The translations under genes were made by a program, and so were the position numbers. This document shows, piece after piece, positions 8,312-19,836 of a stretch of 64,000 bases of DNA. Where the stretch lies: NCBI RefSeq assembly GCF_017873175.1, contig NZ_JAGGJW010000007.1, positions 293,014 through 357,013 on the forward strand, given 5' to 3'. The DNA is from Neorhizobium petrolearium (GTDB lineage Bacteria > Pseudomonadota > Alphaproteobacteria > Rhizobiales > Rhizobiaceae). The notes under the pieces were generated by a model that did no database searches, was not told the origin of the DNA, and saw only the letters and a list, made by a program, of their open reading frames with translations. How positions within the stretch are numbered: position 1 is the stretch's first letter; the number at the start of each line of letters is the position of its first letter.

Positions 8312-8767
8312 ATGGGGCGGATGTTCGGTGTGATGAGCCGCTTCCTGTCGAATGCGACGAACAGGATCGATGCGAAGGGGCGGGTCTCCGTTCCGGCGAG
8401 TTTCCGCTCGGTTCTTTCGGAGCGCGGAATTCAGGAGCTTTATTGTCTCCAGGATTTCGTCTATCCGGCGATCAGCGTCGGAGGGCCGGACCTGCTCGAT
8501 CGTTACGAACGGCAGATCGCTTCCGCGGATCCGTTTTCGCCGGAGGCGAACCGGATGTCGCTGCTTGTTCATGGTGGCGGCGTCTTCATGAGGCTCGATG
8601 CGGAGGGCCGGCTGATGGTTACGGATTTCATCCGCGACTTCACGGGAATCAGTTCGGAAGTGACCTTCGTCGGGCGCTCGGATCATTTTCAGCTTTGGCA
8701 GCCGCAGGCGTTCCATGCGGCGCAGGCGGCGGCAAGAGAGGGGCGTCTGAGTTCGCGTCCCGTCTAG
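8312..8767 (+). CDS. mraZ: Transcriptional regulator MraZ
   Basis: DNA-binding regulator with two SpoVT/AbrB-like swapped-hairpin domains, first gene of the dcw operon and its autoregulator. The family signature [15 protein letters not shown] is at the N-terminus, and the second domain repeats the pattern in [16 protein letters not shown]. At 151 residues the length is normal. The start is uncertain: ATGs at 8312, 8321 and 8333 are all in frame. Most family members begin a few residues before RFLSN, so 8333 (144 residues) is quite possible, but none has a convincing ribosome site. The MraZ box array lies upstream at 8135-8168. The gap to rsmH is 14 bases. Confidence 0.95.
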   Translation: MGRMFGVMSRFLSNATNRIDAKGRVSVPASFRSVLSERGIQELYCLQDFVYPAISVGGPDLLDRYERQIASADPFSPEANRMSLLVHGGGVFMRLDAEGRLMVTDFIRDFTGISSEVTFVGRSDHFQLWQPQAFHAAQAAAREGRLSSRPV

Positions 8768-8781
8768 GACAGGGGTGCGGA

Positions 8782-9807
8782 ATGGCGGCGAATCCAGGCA
8801 AGGGAACAACCGAGCCCGACGGCGGACCGGTTCGCCACATTCCGGTTCTTCTGAAGCAAGTCCTCGATGCTCTCGATCCCCGGTCGGGCAAGCTTATTCT
8901 GGACGGCACATTCGGGGCGGGCGGGTATACGTCCGCCCTCCTTGCCGCTGGTGCCGACGTGATTGCCCTTGATCGGGATCCGACGGCGATTGCCGCGGGT
9001 CAGGCTCTTGTCGATGCCAATCAAGATCACCTCACGCTCATTCATTCTCAGTTTTCCCGGCTTGCAGACCATGCGCCGCAGGGCGGACTTGACGGCGTCG
9101 TTCTCGATATCGGCGTTTCCTCGATGCAGATCGATGAAGCCGAGCGCGGCTTCTCCTTCCAGAGAAATGGCCCGCTCGATATGCGCATGTCGGCTGAAGG
9201 CGTCTCGGCCGCCGATGTCGTCAATCGCGCCAAGGTTAGCGATCTCACCCGCATCTTTGGTTTCCTGGGCGAGGAGAGGCAGGCGGGCCGCATTGCCCGG
9301 GCTATCGAAAAGCGCCGCGCATCCCAGCCTTTCACCACGACGCGTGATCTTGCGAACCTGATCGAAAGCGTCAATCCGCGCAAGTCCAAGGACAAGATCC
9401 ATCCGGCGACGCGTGTCTTTCAGGCGCTGCGCGTCTTCGTCAATGATGAACTCGGTGAACTCGCCCAGGCTCTTTTTGCTGCGGAGCGTGCCTTGAAGCC
9501 TGGTGGCCGGCTCGTGGTCGTCACGTTTCATTCCCTCGAAGACCGGATCGTCAAGCAGTTCTTCGCCGATCGCTCCGGCAAGGTTTCCGGCTCACGGCAT
9601 CTGCCGATGGTCGAGGCGAAGCCTCCCGTTTTTGAGACGCTTGGCAGATCGGTGATCGCCGCCAGCGATGAGGAGGCGGAAGCCAATCCGCGGGCCCGTT
9701 CTGCCAAATTGCGCGCCGGTATCCGGACCGATGCGGTGGCGCGCCCAGCCGACATGTCGATTTTCGATCTGCCCGATCTCGCCAGCATTGCAAAGATGGG
9801 AGCCTAA
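8782..9807 (+). CDS. rsmH: 16S rRNA m4C1402 N4-methyltransferase RsmH
   Basis: Methylates the N4 of cytidine 1402 in 16S rRNA using S-adenosylmethionine (formerly MraW). The 341-residue protein shows the start [13 protein letters not shown], the SAM-binding loop [14 protein letters not shown], the acidic ALDRDPTAI strand and the characteristic [16 protein letters not shown] start at the ATG at 8782, 14 bases after the mraZ stop, where the family N-terminus begins. The frame is open much further upstream, through mraZ, but that extension has no homology or ribosome site. It is followed by ftsL after five bases. Confidence 0.97.
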   Translation: MAANPGKGTTEPDGGPVRHIPVLLKQVLDALDPRSGKLILDGTFGAGGYTSALLAAGADVIALDRDPTAIAAGQALVDANQDHLTLIHSQFSRLADHAPQGGLDGVVLDIGVSSMQIDEAERGFSFQRNGPLDMRMSAEGVSAADVVNRAKVSDLTRIFGFLGEERQAGRIARAIEKRRASQPFTTTRDLANLIESVNPRKSKDKIHPATRVFQALRVFVNDELGELAQALFAAERALKPGGRLVVVTFHSLEDRIVKQFFADRSGKVSGSRHLPMVEAKPPVFETLGRSVIAASDEEAEANPRARSAKLRAGIRTDAVARPADMSIFDLPDLASIAKMGA

Positions 9808-9812
9808 CGGAA

Positions 9813-10274
9813 ATGCTCAGAAGCTTCGATCTCGTTCTGATCGGCATCATGACGGCGACTGCGGTCGTCACCTACACGATTAAACATCGCGCCGACGAGA
9901 AGCTTGCCGAGGTCCGCCGGCTGGAGACGGAAATCAAGCTGGAGAAGGACACGATCGATCTCCTGAAGGCGGATTGGGCGCTGCTCACCCAGCCGAACCG
10001 TCTCCACAGGCTGATCAAGGTCTATAATTCGGAACTCGGCCTGGCTCCGACCGAACCGACCCAGCTTGCCATGCCAAAAGAACTGCCGATGCCCAGATCG
10101 GCGCTGCCGCAGCCGGAAACGACGATCGAGGATATCATCGCCGGCAAGAACAGCGAGGTTGCCGCCGCACTCAAGGGTGTTGCCGCCGCCAAGGCAAAGC
10201 CCGCCCAGAAAATCCCCGTGCCGCTGCCGCGCGGCTCCGTCGAAATCATCTCTACTGGATCGGTGAACCGCTGA
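9813..10274 (+). CDS. ftsL: Cell division protein FtsL
   Basis: Small bitopic division protein that, with FtsB and FtsQ, activates FtsWI at the septum. The 153-residue protein has one membrane helix at the N-terminus (about 5-23), a short coiled-coil (about 28-55, with LAEVRRLETEIKLEKD) and the conserved LTQPNRLHRL segment. The Pro/Ala-rich C-terminal tail of about 80 residues is typical of rhizobial FtsL and longer than in E. coli. The stop codon overlaps the ftsI start by one base (TGATG). It is poorly conserved in general, but position and topology make the call firm. Confidence 0.93.
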   Translation: MLRSFDLVLIGIMTATAVVTYTIKHRADEKLAEVRRLETEIKLEKDTIDLLKADWALLTQPNRLHRLIKVYNSELGLAPTEPTQLAMPKELPMPRSALPQPETTIEDIIAGKNSEVAAALKGVAAAKAKPAQKIPVPLPRGSVEIISTGSVNR

Positions 10275-12019
10275 TGTCTTTCCTGTCTCGCATCATGGTC
10301 TTGAAGAGCCGGGCGCATTTTTCCGCCGGCAGTCGCGGTTGCTCTTTTTCGGGTGGCGCCTCCTTCGAGGGCACCCGCAAGCGGAAGTCCAATCAGGCGA
10401 AGAATCGCGTCGGCCTGCTGATCGCCGGCTTCACCGTTTTCTACTGCGTCATCGGCGGGCGTCTCGTGCAATATGGCGTGGCGCAACCGCTTACGACGTC
10501 CAGTATCCTGCCGGCCGATCGGCTTATGGCCTCCCGCCCCGATCTCGTCGACCGAAATGGCGAGGTACTGGCGACCGATATCCGGACGGTTTCGCTGTTT
10601 GCCGAGCCGCACAAGATCGTCGACGCGGACGAGGTGATCGAGAAGCTCTCGACCGTGCTGCACGATCTCGACGTCAAGTCGACCTATTCGAAGCTCAAAT
10701 CCAGTTCGCGGTTCCAGTGGCTCCGCCGCCAGCTTACGCCGAAACAGCAGAGCCAGATCCTGGCGCTCGGCATTCCGGGGATCGGCTTCCGGCCGGAGAA
10801 GCGCCGCTTTTATCCCGGTGGAGCGACGGCTGCGCATGTCGTCGGCTACGTCAATATCGACAACCGCGGCGTCGCCGGCATGGAACGTTATGTGGACAGC
10901 CAGGGGCTTGCGGACCTTACAGCCGTCGGAATGACGTCAAACCAGCCTCTCGAACCGGTGAAGCTCTCGATCGATCTTCGCGTGCAAGCCATCGTGCGCG
11001 AAGTGGTTGTTGAAGCGATCGCCAAATATCGCGCGATCGGAGCCGGAGCTGTCGTCATCGACGTCCATACCGGCGAAATCCTTGGCATGGCTTCCGCGCC
11101 GGATTTCGATCCCAACAATCCCGCCGTGGGTGGCGAGGAAGGATGGTTCAACCGGATGTCGAACGGTACGTTCGAGATGGGTTCGACCTTCAAGTCCTTC
11201 ACGATCGCTATGGGCCTCGATTCCGGCAAGGTGAACCTGCAGAGCACGTTTGATGCACGCTTCCCGATTCGGATCGGCGGTTTCACTATCAAGGATTTCC
11301 ATGGCAAAGGACGAGTGCTCAGTGTTCCCGAAATCTTCCAGTATTCTTCCAATATCGGCACAGCGAAGATCGCTGATACCGTCGGCATCGACGGGCACAA
11401 GGAATTCCTGACCCGGCTTGGTTTGCTCAGCAAGATGAAGACGGAACTCCCGGAGGTCGCCCAGCCCAGCCAGCCGCGCACGTGGAAGAAGATCAACTCC
11501 ATCACGATCTCGTTCGGCCACGGCGTCTCGACGACGCCCCTGCAAACGGCCGTCGCAGGGGCGGCGCTCGTCAACGGCGGCAAGCTGATCGAGCCGACCT
11601 TCCTGCCGCGCACGCGCGAGGAGGCTGACAAGGTTGCAACCCAGGTGCTCAAGCCGTCGACCAGCAAGGACATGCGTTTCCTTTTCGAGTGGAACGGTGC
11701 CAACGGGTCCGGCAGGAACGCCCGCGTCACGGGCTTCAACGTCGGCGGAAAAACGGGTACCGCCGACAAGGTCGTCAACGGACGCTACGCGCACGACAAG
11801 AACTTCAACGCCTTCCTGGCGGCCTTTCCGATGGATAATCCGCAATATGTGGTCTTGAGCTTTGCCGACGAGCCGAAGACAGACAAGGGCAATGGTGCGG
11901 CGCTGTCGGCGACGTCGGCCGCGCCCATGGTCAAGGAGATCATCAGCCGGGCTGCGCCCATTCTCGGGGTAAAGCCGAAATTCGGCAATGACGGTTCTGC
12001 CCTGCTCGTGTCTTATTGA
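10274..12019 (+). CDS. ftsI: Septal peptidoglycan transpeptidase FtsI (PBP3)
   Basis: Class B penicillin-binding protein that cross-links septal peptidoglycan, paired with the glycosyltransferase FtsW. The 581-residue protein has a basic cytoplasmic tail, one membrane helix (about 46-62), a pedestal domain and a C-terminal transpeptidase domain. All three active-site motifs are visible: STFK with nucleophile Ser304, SSN at 358-360 and KTG at 493-495. The start overlaps the ftsL stop. The gap to murE is short. Confidence 0.97.
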   Translation: MSFLSRIMVLKSRAHFSAGSRGCSFSGGASFEGTRKRKSNQAKNRVGLLIAGFTVFYCVIGGRLVQYGVAQPLTTSSILPADRLMASRPDLVDRNGEVLATDIRTVSLFAEPHKIVDADEVIEKLSTVLHDLDVKSTYSKLKSSSRFQWLRRQLTPKQQSQILALGIPGIGFRPEKRRFYPGGATAAHVVGYVNIDNRGVAGMERYVDSQGLADLTAVGMTSNQPLEPVKLSIDLRVQAIVREVVVEAIAKYRAIGAGAVVIDVHTGEILGMASAPDFDPNNPAVGGEEGWFNRMSNGTFEMGSTFKSFTIAMGLDSGKVNLQSTFDARFPIRIGGFTIKDFHGKGRVLSVPEIFQYSSNIGTAKIADTVGIDGHKEFLTRLGLLSKMKTELPEVAQPSQPRTWKKINSITISFGHGVSTTPLQTAVAGAALVNGGKLIEPTFLPRTREEADKVATQVLKPSTSKDMRFLFEWNGANGSGRNARVTGFNVGGKTGTADKVVNGRYAHDKNFNAFLAAFPMDNPQYVVLSFADEPKTDKGNGAALSATSAAPMVKEIISRAAPILGVKPKFGNDGSALLVSY

Positions 12020-12062
12020 GCGATAACAAATCGGCTTACGATTCGTGGGGACGATACTCAGA

Positions 12063-13538
12063 ATGAAGATTCAGCCGATGAAATTGCGGGACCTTGCCGG
12101 ACGGGATTTTCCGGAAATAGCGGAGCTCATGGCCGGACCGGCGGGTGAGCTCGATGTGAAGGGCATTTCCTCCGACAGCCGCAAGGTGGTTCCCGGTATG
12201 CTATTTGCCGCGCTTGCTGGCTCAAAGGCCGACGGTTCGGCCTATATCGGCGATGCCGCAGCCCGTGGTGCCGTTGCGGCCATCGCTGGCCATCCGGCGG
12301 ATGCGGGAATTCCGGTCCTGGCGGTTTCCAGTCCGCGCCGGCTGCTGGCGCTTGCCGCGGCTCGATTCTACGGTGCGCAGCCGGAAACCATGGTTGCTGT
12401 AACGGGGACGGCCGGCAAAACCTCGGTTGCCTCCTTCACCCGTCAGATATGGGCGTATGCCGGTTTTGCCGCAGCTCAGATCGGTACCACCGGTGTGGTT
12501 TCTCCAACCCGCAACGACTACGGTTCGCTGACGACGCCCGATCCGGTCGAGCTCCAGAAGCTGCTTGCCGAACTTGCCGCCGAAGGCGTCACCCATGCCG
12601 CCATGGAGGCGTCCAGCCACGGCCTCGACCAGAGCCGCCTCGACGGTGTGCGCCTCTCGGCTGCCGCGTTCACCAATCTCGGCCGCGACCACATGGATTA
12701 CCATCCGACGGTGGAAAGCTATATGGCCGCCAAGATGCGGCTTTTCGATACGCTGATGCCGAAAGGTTCGCTGGCGGTGATCTTTGCCGACGACCCGTGG
12801 TCTGAGGAGGCGATCCGCGTCGCCACCGCCTCCGGCCTCGATGTCCGCACCGTCGGCCGCAAGGGCAATTATTTGTGCCTCAAGCGGGTTGAGCACTTCC
12901 GCCACAAGCAGACCGCCGAAGTCCATTTCGGCGATGAAATCTTCGAAGTGGATATTCCGCTCGCCGGTGATTTCCAGGTTGCGAATGCATTGGTCTCGGC
13001 GGGGCTCGCCATGTCGACCGGCGTGGCTGCTCCCGTTGCCATAACTGCACTTGAAAAACTGGTTGGCGCTTCCGGCCGCCTCGAACTGGTCGGTCATACA
13101 CGGGATGGCGCGCTCGCCTATGTCGATTATGCCCACAAGCCGGATGCATTGGAAAATGTGCTGACATCCGTGCGCCCCTTCACGACAGGCCGGGTCATCG
13201 TGGTCTTCGGCTGCGGCGGTGATCGCGACAAGGGCAAACGGCCGATCATGGGGGAGGTGGCGACAAGGCTTGCCGACGTCGTCATCGTCACCGACGACAA
13301 TCCTCGGTCCGAGGTTCCCGAAGTGATTCGATCCGAGATCATGGCCGCGGCGCCCGGCGCGATCGAGATCGGCGACCGGTCGCAAGCAATCCGAGAGGCC
13401 GTGCGCATGCTCAATTCCGGCGACACTCTGATCGTTGCCGGCAAAGGCCATGAGGAGGGCCAGACGATCGGCGCGACGATCCTGCCGTTTTCCGATCATG
13501 TGGAGGTACGCAAGGCGCTGGAGGAGCTGAAGTCATGA
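12063..13538 (+). CDS. murE: UDP-MurNAc-tripeptide synthetase MurE (meso-diaminopimelate adding)
   Basis: Cytoplasmic ligase that adds meso-diaminopimelate to UDP-MurNAc-L-Ala-D-Glu. The 491-residue protein shows the ATP loop GTAGKT (115-120) and the DNPR motif (412-415), which selects diaminopimelate rather than lysine. Other Mur signatures include EASSHGLDQ and the [12 protein letters not shown] segment. I chose the ATG at 12063, with GGGGA about 11 bases upstream; alternatives at 12045 and 12081 are in frame. The last four bases overlap the start of murF (ATGA), which suggests coupled translation. Confidence 0.97.
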   Translation: MKIQPMKLRDLAGRDFPEIAELMAGPAGELDVKGISSDSRKVVPGMLFAALAGSKADGSAYIGDAAARGAVAAIAGHPADAGIPVLAVSSPRRLLALAAARFYGAQPETMVAVTGTAGKTSVASFTRQIWAYAGFAAAQIGTTGVVSPTRNDYGSLTTPDPVELQKLLAELAAEGVTHAAMEASSHGLDQSRLDGVRLSAAAFTNLGRDHMDYHPTVESYMAAKMRLFDTLMPKGSLAVIFADDPWSEEAIRVATASGLDVRTVGRKGNYLCLKRVEHFRHKQTAEVHFGDEIFEVDIPLAGDFQVANALVSAGLAMSTGVAAPVAITALEKLVGASGRLELVGHTRDGALAYVDYAHKPDALENVLTSVRPFTTGRVIVVFGCGGDRDKGKRPIMGEVATRLADVVIVTDDNPRSEVPEVIRSEIMAAAPGAIEIGDRSQAIREAVRMLNSGDTLIVAGKGHEEGQTIGATILPFSDHVEVRKALEELKS

Positions 13539-14968
13539 GCTTTCTGTGGACGTCGGAGGAGATGATGGCCGCCATGGGCGGCCGGCCGATCGGCACCCTG
13601 CCCGAGGGCATCACGGGCATTTCGATCGATAGCCGCACCATCGGCGATGGCGAGGCTTTTTTCGCCATCAAGGGCGATCGCGTGGACGGTCACGATTTCG
13701 CCAGCATGGCTGTCGCGAACGGCGCGCCGCTGATCGTGGTCAGCGAGGCGAAGCTTCCCGCATTGGGCAAGCTCATCGTGCCGATGATCATCGTCGACGA
13801 CGTGCTCGCAGCGATGGGCCGGCTTGCCCTAGCATCGCGTGACCGCAGCCGGGCGCGTATCGTCGCTGTCACCGGTTCGGTCGGCAAGACGACGACGAAG
13901 GAGATGCTGCGTCAGGTACTGGCGCCCTCCGGCAAGGTGCATGCCGCCGTCGCTTCCTTCAACAATCACTGGGGCGTGCCGCTGACGCTCGCCCGCATGC
14001 CGGCGGATGCGGATTTCGGCGTCTTCGAAATCGGCATGAACCATCCGGGCGAGATTCGGCCGCTAGTGAAAATGGTGCGTCCGCATGTGGCGATCATCAC
14101 CACGATCGCCGCCGCCCATCTCGGCCATTTCACGAGCCTTGAAGAGATCGCCGCCGCCAAGGCGGAGATTTTCGAGGGGCTCGAACCCGGCGGCTCGGCG
14201 ATCCTCAATCGGGACAACAAGCAGTTCGACTTCCTGGAAAAGCAGGCGCAGGAGGCGGGGGTATCCCACGTCTATACCTTCGGCCAGCATGCGAAGGCGG
14301 ATTTCCGGCTGGCGGATTTCGAAGGCAATGCGGAAGGTTCGACCGTCTGGGCCGTGCTGAACGGGGAAACTTCGGAAATCCATATCGGTGCAGCAGGCCG
14401 CCATATCGCCGAAAACGCCATGGCGGCGCTCGGCGCCTGTTTCCTCATGGGAGCGGACATGCCGAAGGCCATGGAGGCGCTTGCCGCCTTGAGGGCCGTC
14501 AAGGGCAGGGGCGAACGCCATCTCCTCGGCATCGGCGAGGGACATCTGACGCTGATCGACGAAAGCTACAACGCCAATCCGGCTTCCATGCGGGCGGCGA
14601 TCGCGCTCCTGGCATCCGCGACACCGGAACTTGCCGGCCGGCGAATCGCCGTGCTCGGCGACATGCTCGAGATGGGCGAATTCTCGGCAAAGGTGCACGA
14701 GGATCTGGCAGGTCCGCTGCTTGCCGCCGTCGTCGAGCATGTCTGGCTCGCCGGTCCGGAGATGGCGGCACTGCGCGACGCGCTTCCCGAAAGCGTCCAT
14801 GTCGAATACCGCGAGAAAACCGCGGATCTGGCCGATTTCGTGGTGCGCTCGGTGAGGCCTGGCGACGTCGTCATGGTGAAGTCGTCGCTTGGACTTGGCT
14901 TCGGCAGGATCGTCGCAGCCCTGCTTGACAACTACCCGGCATTCCCGGACACGGAGCGCCACTCTTAA
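13535..14968 (+). CDS. murF: UDP-MurNAc-pentapeptide synthetase MurF
   Basis: Adds the D-Ala-D-Ala dipeptide made by Ddl to UDP-MurNAc-tripeptide, the last cytoplasmic nucleotide-precursor step. The 477-residue protein has the Mur ligase three-domain layout: an N-terminal UDP-binding domain ([13 protein letters not shown]), an ATP-binding centre ([13 protein letters not shown] at about 110-122), the NHPGEIRPL segment and the C-terminal domain with [11 protein letters not shown]. The start overlaps murE by four bases. The dipeptide it uses can come from either of the two Ddl ligases in this window (23520 and 59930). Confidence 0.97.
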   Translation: MSFLWTSEEMMAAMGGRPIGTLPEGITGISIDSRTIGDGEAFFAIKGDRVDGHDFASMAVANGAPLIVVSEAKLPALGKLIVPMIIVDDVLAAMGRLALASRDRSRARIVAVTGSVGKTTTKEMLRQVLAPSGKVHAAVASFNNHWGVPLTLARMPADADFGVFEIGMNHPGEIRPLVKMVRPHVAIITTIAAAHLGHFTSLEEIAAAKAEIFEGLEPGGSAILNRDNKQFDFLEKQAQEAGVSHVYTFGQHAKADFRLADFEGNAEGSTVWAVLNGETSEIHIGAAGRHIAENAMAALGACFLMGADMPKAMEALAALRAVKGRGERHLLGIGEGHLTLIDESYNANPASMRAAIALLASATPELAGRRIAVLGDMLEMGEFSAKVHEDLAGPLLAAVVEHVWLAGPEMAALRDALPESVHVEYREKTADLADFVVRSVRPGDVVMVKSSLGLGFGRIVAALLDNYPAFPDTERHS

Positions 14969-14996
14969 TTAGACGCGGCTTGAGAAAGGGCCTTGA

Positions 14997-16100
14997 ATGC
15001 TGATCTGGCTTGTGGAACTGGCGGATAGAATTCAATTCTTCAACCTGTTCCGATACATCACCTTCCGGACGGGTGCGGCCCTCTTCACCTCTGCCTTTAT
15101 CGTCTTCCTGTTTGGCCCGCGGATCATTGCTTCGCTACGCGTCCGGCAGGGCAAGGGCCAGCCGATCCGTGCCGACGGACCGCAGACGCATTTCAAGAAA
15201 GCCGGTACGCCGACCATGGGCGGACTGATGATTCTCGCGGGCATCCTCGGTGGTTCGCTGCTCTGGGCCGATCTTTCCAACATCTATGTGGTGGCCACGC
15301 TTCTCGTTACGCTCGGTTTCGGCGCGATCGGCTTCTATGACGACTACCTGAAGGTGACGAAGCAGACGGACAAGGGCTTTTCCGGCAAGGCGCGGCTTGG
15401 CATCGAATTCGTCATCGCCGGCATCGCCGTCTTCTTCATGATGCGCGTGGCGCTGGCGACGGGTTCTGCGACCAGTCCGGCTCTCGGCACGTCGATCGCC
15501 TTTCCTTTCCTCAAGGATTTCCTCCTCAATCTCGGGTTTTTCTTCATCCTGTTCGGCGGCTTCGTGATTGTCGCTGCGGGCAATGCGGTTAACCTGACGG
15601 ACGGCCTCGATGGGCTCGCGATCGTGCCCGTCATGATCGCTGCGGCTTCCTTCGGCGTGATCGCCTATCTCGCCGGCAACGCGGTCTTTGCGAACTACCT
15701 GCAGATCAATTTCGTGCCCGGCACGGGTGAACTTGCCGTCATCCTCGGCGCGGTGATCGGTGCCGGCCTCGGCTTCCTCTGGTTCAACGCGCCGCCGGCT
15801 GCGATCTTCATGGGCGACACCGGTTCGCTGGCGCTGGGCGGCCTGATCGGTTCGGTGGCCGTCGCCACCAAGCACGAGATCGTCATGGCGATCATCGGGG
15901 GCCTCTTCGTCATGGAGACGCTGTCGGTGATCATCCAGGTCGGATTCTTCAAGATGACCGGCCGGCGCGTCTTCCTGATGGCGCCGATCCATCACCATTT
16001 CGAAAAGCTTGGCTGGACGGAAAGCCAGGTGGTGATCCGCTTCTGGATCATCGCCGTCGGGCTTGCGCTCCTCGGGCTTTCGACGCTCAAGCTCAGGTGA
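14997..16100 (+). CDS. mraY: Phospho-MurNAc-pentapeptide transferase MraY
   Basis: Polytopic membrane enzyme that transfers phospho-MurNAc-pentapeptide from UDP to undecaprenyl phosphate, forming lipid I. The 367-residue protein has about ten membrane helices. Catalytic motifs are visible: the Asp pair in [11 protein letters not shown] (about 115-125), [10 protein letters not shown] (about 200) with the third Asp, and the HHHFEK loop near the C-terminus. Length equals the family norm. It is the first membrane step of the operon and is followed within eight bases by murD. Confidence 0.98.
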   Translation: MLIWLVELADRIQFFNLFRYITFRTGAALFTSAFIVFLFGPRIIASLRVRQGKGQPIRADGPQTHFKKAGTPTMGGLMILAGILGGSLLWADLSNIYVVATLLVTLGFGAIGFYDDYLKVTKQTDKGFSGKARLGIEFVIAGIAVFFMMRVALATGSATSPALGTSIAFPFLKDFLLNLGFFFILFGGFVIVAAGNAVNLTDGLDGLAIVPVMIAAASFGVIAYLAGNAVFANYLQINFVPGTGELAVILGAVIGAGLGFLWFNAPPAAIFMGDTGSLALGGLIGSVAVATKHEIVMAIIGGLFVMETLSVIIQVGFFKMTGRRVFLMAPIHHHFEKLGWTESQVVIRFWIIAVGLALLGLSTLKLR

Positions 16101-16107
16101 CGCCAAG

Positions 16108-17514
16108 ATGATCCCGGTCACCACATTCAGGGATAAGCGGGTTGCGCTTTTCGGGCTCGGCGGATCCGGGCTTGCGACCGCCAGGGCGCTTGTCGCCGGC
16201 GGGGCGAAAGTGGTCGCCTGGGACGACAATCCGGATAGTGTCGGGAAGGCTGCGGGCGAGGGGATCACGACTGCTGATCTGCGCACCATCGATTGGCCGG
16301 CCCAGGCCGCCTTCGTCCTGTCGCCAGGTGTGCCGCTCACCCACCCGAAGCCGCACTGGAGCGTCGATCTTGCCCGTGCGGCAGGCGTCGAGATCATCGG
16401 CGATGTCGAACTTTTCGTCCGCGAGCGCCGGGCACATGCGCCGGATTGCCCCTTCATTGCCATCACCGGCACCAACGGCAAGTCGACCACGACGGCGCTG
16501 ATCGCCCATATCCTGAAATCGAGCGGCCGCGACACCCAACTCGGCGGCAATATCGGCACGGCCATCCTGACGCTCGATCCGCCGAAGGCCGAGCGCTACT
16601 TTGTCGTCGAGTGCTCCTCCTACCAGATCGACCTTGCGCCGACACTTGATCCGACCGCCGGGATTCTGCTCAACCTGACGCCGGACCACCTCGATCGGCA
16701 CGGCACGATGCAGCATTATGCCGATATCAAGGAACGGCTGGTTGCCGGCAGCGAGACTGCGGTCATCGGTATCGATGATTCCCATTGCGCCCTGATCGCC
16801 GACCGCGTCGAGCGGGCTGGAGTGTCGGTGAGACGCATATCCAAGCGCAACGTCGTGGCCGATGGGCTTTATGCCGAAGGCACACGGATCATCGAGGCGC
16901 AGGGCGGCACCTCCGCGGTGCTTGTCGATCTCGACAGCGTCCAGACGCTTAAAGGCAGCCACAACGCCCAGAACGCCGCCGCGGCAATCGCTGCCTGCCT
17001 GGCGGTCGGCGTTTCCAGGGACGACATCCGTGCGGGGCTGAAATCCTTTCCGGGCCTCAAGCACCGCATGCAGCCGGTCGGGCGGCGTGGGCAGGCGGTG
17101 TTCGTTAACGATTCGAAGGCAACGAACGCGGAGGCCGCAGCGCCGGCGCTTTCCAGCTACGACCGTATCTACTGGATTGCCGGCGGTCTGCCGAAGGAAG
17201 GCGGGATCGCAAGCCTCGCTCCACTCTTTCCGCGTATCGTCAAGGCCTATCTGATCGGAGAGGCGGCGCCGGCGTTTGCAGCGACCCTCGGCGAGGCGGT
17301 GCCCTATGAGATTTCCGGCACGCTCGAAAGGGCCGTGGCGCATGCCGCAGCGGATGCGGGGGCTGACGCGATGCCGTCCGCGGTGATGCTGTCGCCTGCT
17401 TGCGCCAGCTTCGATCAGTTCAAGAATTTCGAGGTTCGCGGCGATGCCTTTGTCGGCTACGTCGCGGCCCTCGAGGGAGTCACGATGTTGATCGAGACCG
17501 GAAAGGGACGCTGA
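16108..17514 (+). CDS. murD: UDP-MurNAc-L-alanine:D-glutamate ligase MurD
   Basis: Adds D-glutamate to UDP-MurNAc-L-alanine in the cytoplasm. The 468-residue protein has an N-terminal Rossmann-like domain ([14 protein letters not shown]), the ATP loop [12 protein letters not shown] near residue 130, a central [13 protein letters not shown] signature and a C-terminal domain with [10 protein letters not shown]. The start is the ATG at 16108, eight bases after the mraY stop; an in-frame ATG inside mraY at 16063 would add 15 residues lacking family similarity. ftsW follows after three bases. Confidence 0.97.
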   Translation: MIPVTTFRDKRVALFGLGGSGLATARALVAGGAKVVAWDDNPDSVGKAAGEGITTADLRTIDWPAQAAFVLSPGVPLTHPKPHWSVDLARAAGVEIIGDVELFVRERRAHAPDCPFIAITGTNGKSTTTALIAHILKSSGRDTQLGGNIGTAILTLDPPKAERYFVVECSSYQIDLAPTLDPTAGILLNLTPDHLDRHGTMQHYADIKERLVAGSETAVIGIDDSHCALIADRVERAGVSVRRISKRNVVADGLYAEGTRIIEAQGGTSAVLVDLDSVQTLKGSHNAQNAAAAIAACLAVGVSRDDIRAGLKSFPGLKHRMQPVGRRGQAVFVNDSKATNAEAAAPALSSYDRIYWIAGGLPKEGGIASLAPLFPRIVKAYLIGEAAPAFAATLGEAVPYEISGTLERAVAHAAADAGADAMPSAVMLSPACASFDQFKNFEVRGDAFVGYVAALEGVTMLIETGKGR

Positions 17515-17517
17515 CAG

Positions 17518-18672
17518 ATGGTAAGCCGCGCAGACCGAGGGCCGCTCGCAGACTGGTTCTGGACGATCGACCGTTTCTTCCTCGTCGCCTTCGTGCTTTT
17601 GATGGGCATCGGCTTCATGCTCTCCTTTGCGGCCTCACCGGCGGTTGCCGAGCGAATCGGCCTGCCAAGCTTCCATTTCGTCGAGCGGCATGCGCTCTTC
17701 ATCCTGCCGTCATTGGCGGTGATGATCGGTCTTTCCTTCCTGACGCCGAGGCAGGTGCGCCGCACCGCGATCATCCTCCTCGTCATTTCGCTGGCGCTGA
17801 TGGTGCTGGCGCTATTCTTCGGCGTTGAGGTCAAGGGTTCCCGGCGCTGGATCGGTGTCGGCACGTTCTCAATCCAACCTTCCGAATTCATGAAGCCCGC
17901 CTTCGTTGTGGTCTGCGCCTGGCTCTTTGCCGAGCATGCGCGTCAGCCGGAAATTCCGGGCAATCTCTTCGCCATCATCCTGTTCGGCATCGTCGCGGCG
18001 TTGCTCGTCGCCCAGCCCGACCTCGGCCAGACCATCCTCACCAGCGTCGTCTGGGGCGGCATGTTCTTCATGGCCGGCATGCCGTGGCTCTGGATCGTCC
18101 TGCTCGGCGGTGTCGGGACAGGCGGCATTCTTGCGGCCTATTACATGCTGCCCCACGTGACCGCGCGTTTCGACAAGTTCCTGACGGGCGAAGGCGACCG
18201 GTTTCAGATCGAGACGGCGCATGAAGCGATCCTGCAGGGCGGCTGGTTCGGCCAGGGACCGGGCGAGGGGATTGTCAAGCGCATCCTGCCGGACAGCCAT
18301 ACGGACTTCATCTTCTCCGTTGCAGCGGAAGAATTCGGCATTATCTTCTGTATGGCGCTGGTGGCGGTCTTCGCCTTCGTCGTGTTGCGGGGCCTCAATC
18401 ATGCCTTCAAGGAAGGCAATGACTTCAACCGCTTTGCGGTGGCGGGGCTCGTGCTGCAGATTGGCATGCAGTCGCTGATCAATATCGGCGTCAATCTGGA
18501 ACTTATGCCGGCCAAAGGCATGACGCTGCCTTTGATTTCCTATGGCGGCTCGTCGATGATCGCTATCTGCATCACGGCGGGGTTCATTCTGGCGCTCACG
18601 CGTCACCGCCCGGAAAAGCGGGCCAAGGAGAAGAGTCTGTTCCGTGTCGCTCAAGGCGTACCGGCGGAGTAA
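17518..18672 (+). CDS. ftsW: Septal peptidoglycan glycosyltransferase FtsW
   Basis: SEDS-family polymerase that extends septal glycan strands from lipid II, partnered with FtsI. The 384-residue protein has about ten membrane helices. Family features are RRWIGVGTFSIQPSEFMK (about 103-120) with the SEDS Pro-Ser-Glu motif, the long periplasmic loop with TGEGDRFQ and the conserved LPLISYGGSS near the C-terminus. A short basic tail follows. Placed three bases after murD and six before murG in the same operon. Confidence 0.97.
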   Translation: MVSRADRGPLADWFWTIDRFFLVAFVLLMGIGFMLSFAASPAVAERIGLPSFHFVERHALFILPSLAVMIGLSFLTPRQVRRTAIILLVISLALMVLALFFGVEVKGSRRWIGVGTFSIQPSEFMKPAFVVVCAWLFAEHARQPEIPGNLFAIILFGIVAALLVAQPDLGQTILTSVVWGGMFFMAGMPWLWIVLLGGVGTGGILAAYYMLPHVTARFDKFLTGEGDRFQIETAHEAILQGGWFGQGPGEGIVKRILPDSHTDFIFSVAAEEFGIIFCMALVAVFAFVVLRGLNHAFKEGNDFNRFAVAGLVLQIGMQSLINIGVNLELMPAKGMTLPLISYGGSSMIAICITAGFILALTRHRPEKRAKEKSLFRVAQGVPAE

Positions 18673-18678
18673 ATATAG

Positions 18679-19836
18679 ATGACCAAGGGCATCATCCTTC
18701 TTGCCGCCGGGGGAACCGGCGGTCACGTATTCCCGGCGGAGGCGCTCGCGTATGAGCTGAAGGCGAGGGGCTATTCCGTCCATCTCGTCACCGACAGCCG
18801 AGCGGAGCGTTTCGCGGGTACATTTCCAGCGGACGAGATTCATGTGGTTCCTTCAGCCACGCTGGGCTCGAAAAATCCGATTGCGGTCGCCCGTACCGGC
18901 TGGAGGCTCTGGACTGGGCTTCGCGCCGCCCGACGCTTGGTCGGCAAATTGAAGCCGCTCGCGGTCGTCGGCTTTGGCGGCTACCCCACCGTGCCGCCGT
19001 TGATGGCGGCGACCTCCATGGGCGTGCCGTCGATGATCCACGAACAGAACGCCGTGATGGGCCGCGCCAACAAGGCGTTGGCGGGCAAGGTGCAGGCAAT
19101 CGCCGGTGGCTTCCTGCCGGAGAACAATGGTCCATATGCGGATAAGACCGTCACGACCGGCAATCCGGTGCGACCGGCGGTGTTGGCTGCCTCCAGTGTT
19201 CCCTACATTGCATCCCGCGGCAGCGATCCATTCCGGCTGGTCGTTTTCGGCGGCAGTCAGGGTGCGCAGTATTTTTCCTCGGTCGTGCCGACGGCGCTCA
19301 GCCTGCTCGACAAGGCCGAGCGCGACCGGCTTGTCGTCACCCAGCAGGCACGGCCGGAAGACAAGGACCGCGTGATCTCCTGCTTTGCCAAACTGAACGC
19401 ACCGGCCGATATCTCGTCGTTCTTCTCGGACATGGCCGAGCGTCTGGCGACGGCACATCTCGTCATCTGCCGTTCGGGTGCTTCCACGGTTTCCGAGATC
19501 GCAGTGATCGGACGGCCCGCCATCCTGGTGCCTTACCCGCATGCTCTGGATCATGACCAGGCTGCCAATGCAGCGGCACTCGTGGCGACCGGAGGAGCGC
19601 AAGTCGTGTCGCAATCGGAGCTTTCGCCGGAAAAGCTGGCATCGCTCATTTCGGCCGCGATGAAGGAACCGGATCGCCTGGAAAAGATGGCGGCCGCCGC
19701 CAGGACAGCAGGGCACCCGAACGCGGCGAGCTTGCTCGCGGACATGGTCGTGGCTATAGCCGAACGCAAGTCGATCGCGGAATTCAGGACGTCGAAGGAC
19801 TTCGGTAAATCAGAAGATTGGGGAGTGCAGGCATGA
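18679..19836 (+). CDS. murG: UDP-GlcNAc:lipid I N-acetylglucosaminyltransferase MurG
   Basis: Peripheral membrane GT-B enzyme that converts lipid I to lipid II on the inner face of the membrane. The 385-residue protein has the first glycine loop [15 protein letters not shown] at residues 9-23, the second G-loop [11 protein letters not shown] near 97, the [12 protein letters not shown] segment and the UDP-GlcNAc-binding part GGSQGAQYF and [17 protein letters not shown] in the C-terminal domain. The stop codon overlaps the murC start by four bases (ATGA). Confidence 0.97.
   Translation: MTKGIILLAAGGTGGHVFPAEALAYELKARGYSVHLVTDSRAERFAGTFPADEIHVVPSATLGSKNPIAVARTGWRLWTGLRAARRLVGKLKPLAVVGFGGYPTVPPLMAATSMGVPSMIHEQNAVMGRANKALAGKVQAIAGGFLPENNGPYADKTVTTGNPVRPAVLAASSVPYIASRGSDPFRLVVFGGSQGAQYFSSVVPTALSLLDKAERDRLVVTQQARPEDKDRVISCFAKLNAPADISSFFSDMAERLATAHLVICRSGASTVSEIAVIGRPAILVPYPHALDHDQAANAAALVATGGAQVVSQSELSPEKLASLISAAMKEPDRLEKMAAAARTAGHPNAASLLADMVVAIAERKSIAEFRTSKDFGKSEDWGVQA

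Noticed and set aside
8158..8781. Plus-strand frame open through mraZ and joined to rsmH, suggesting a longer RsmH or an overlapping gene
   Set aside because: The extension has no family similarity, starts inside the MraZ box array and conflicts with the clear mraZ frame.
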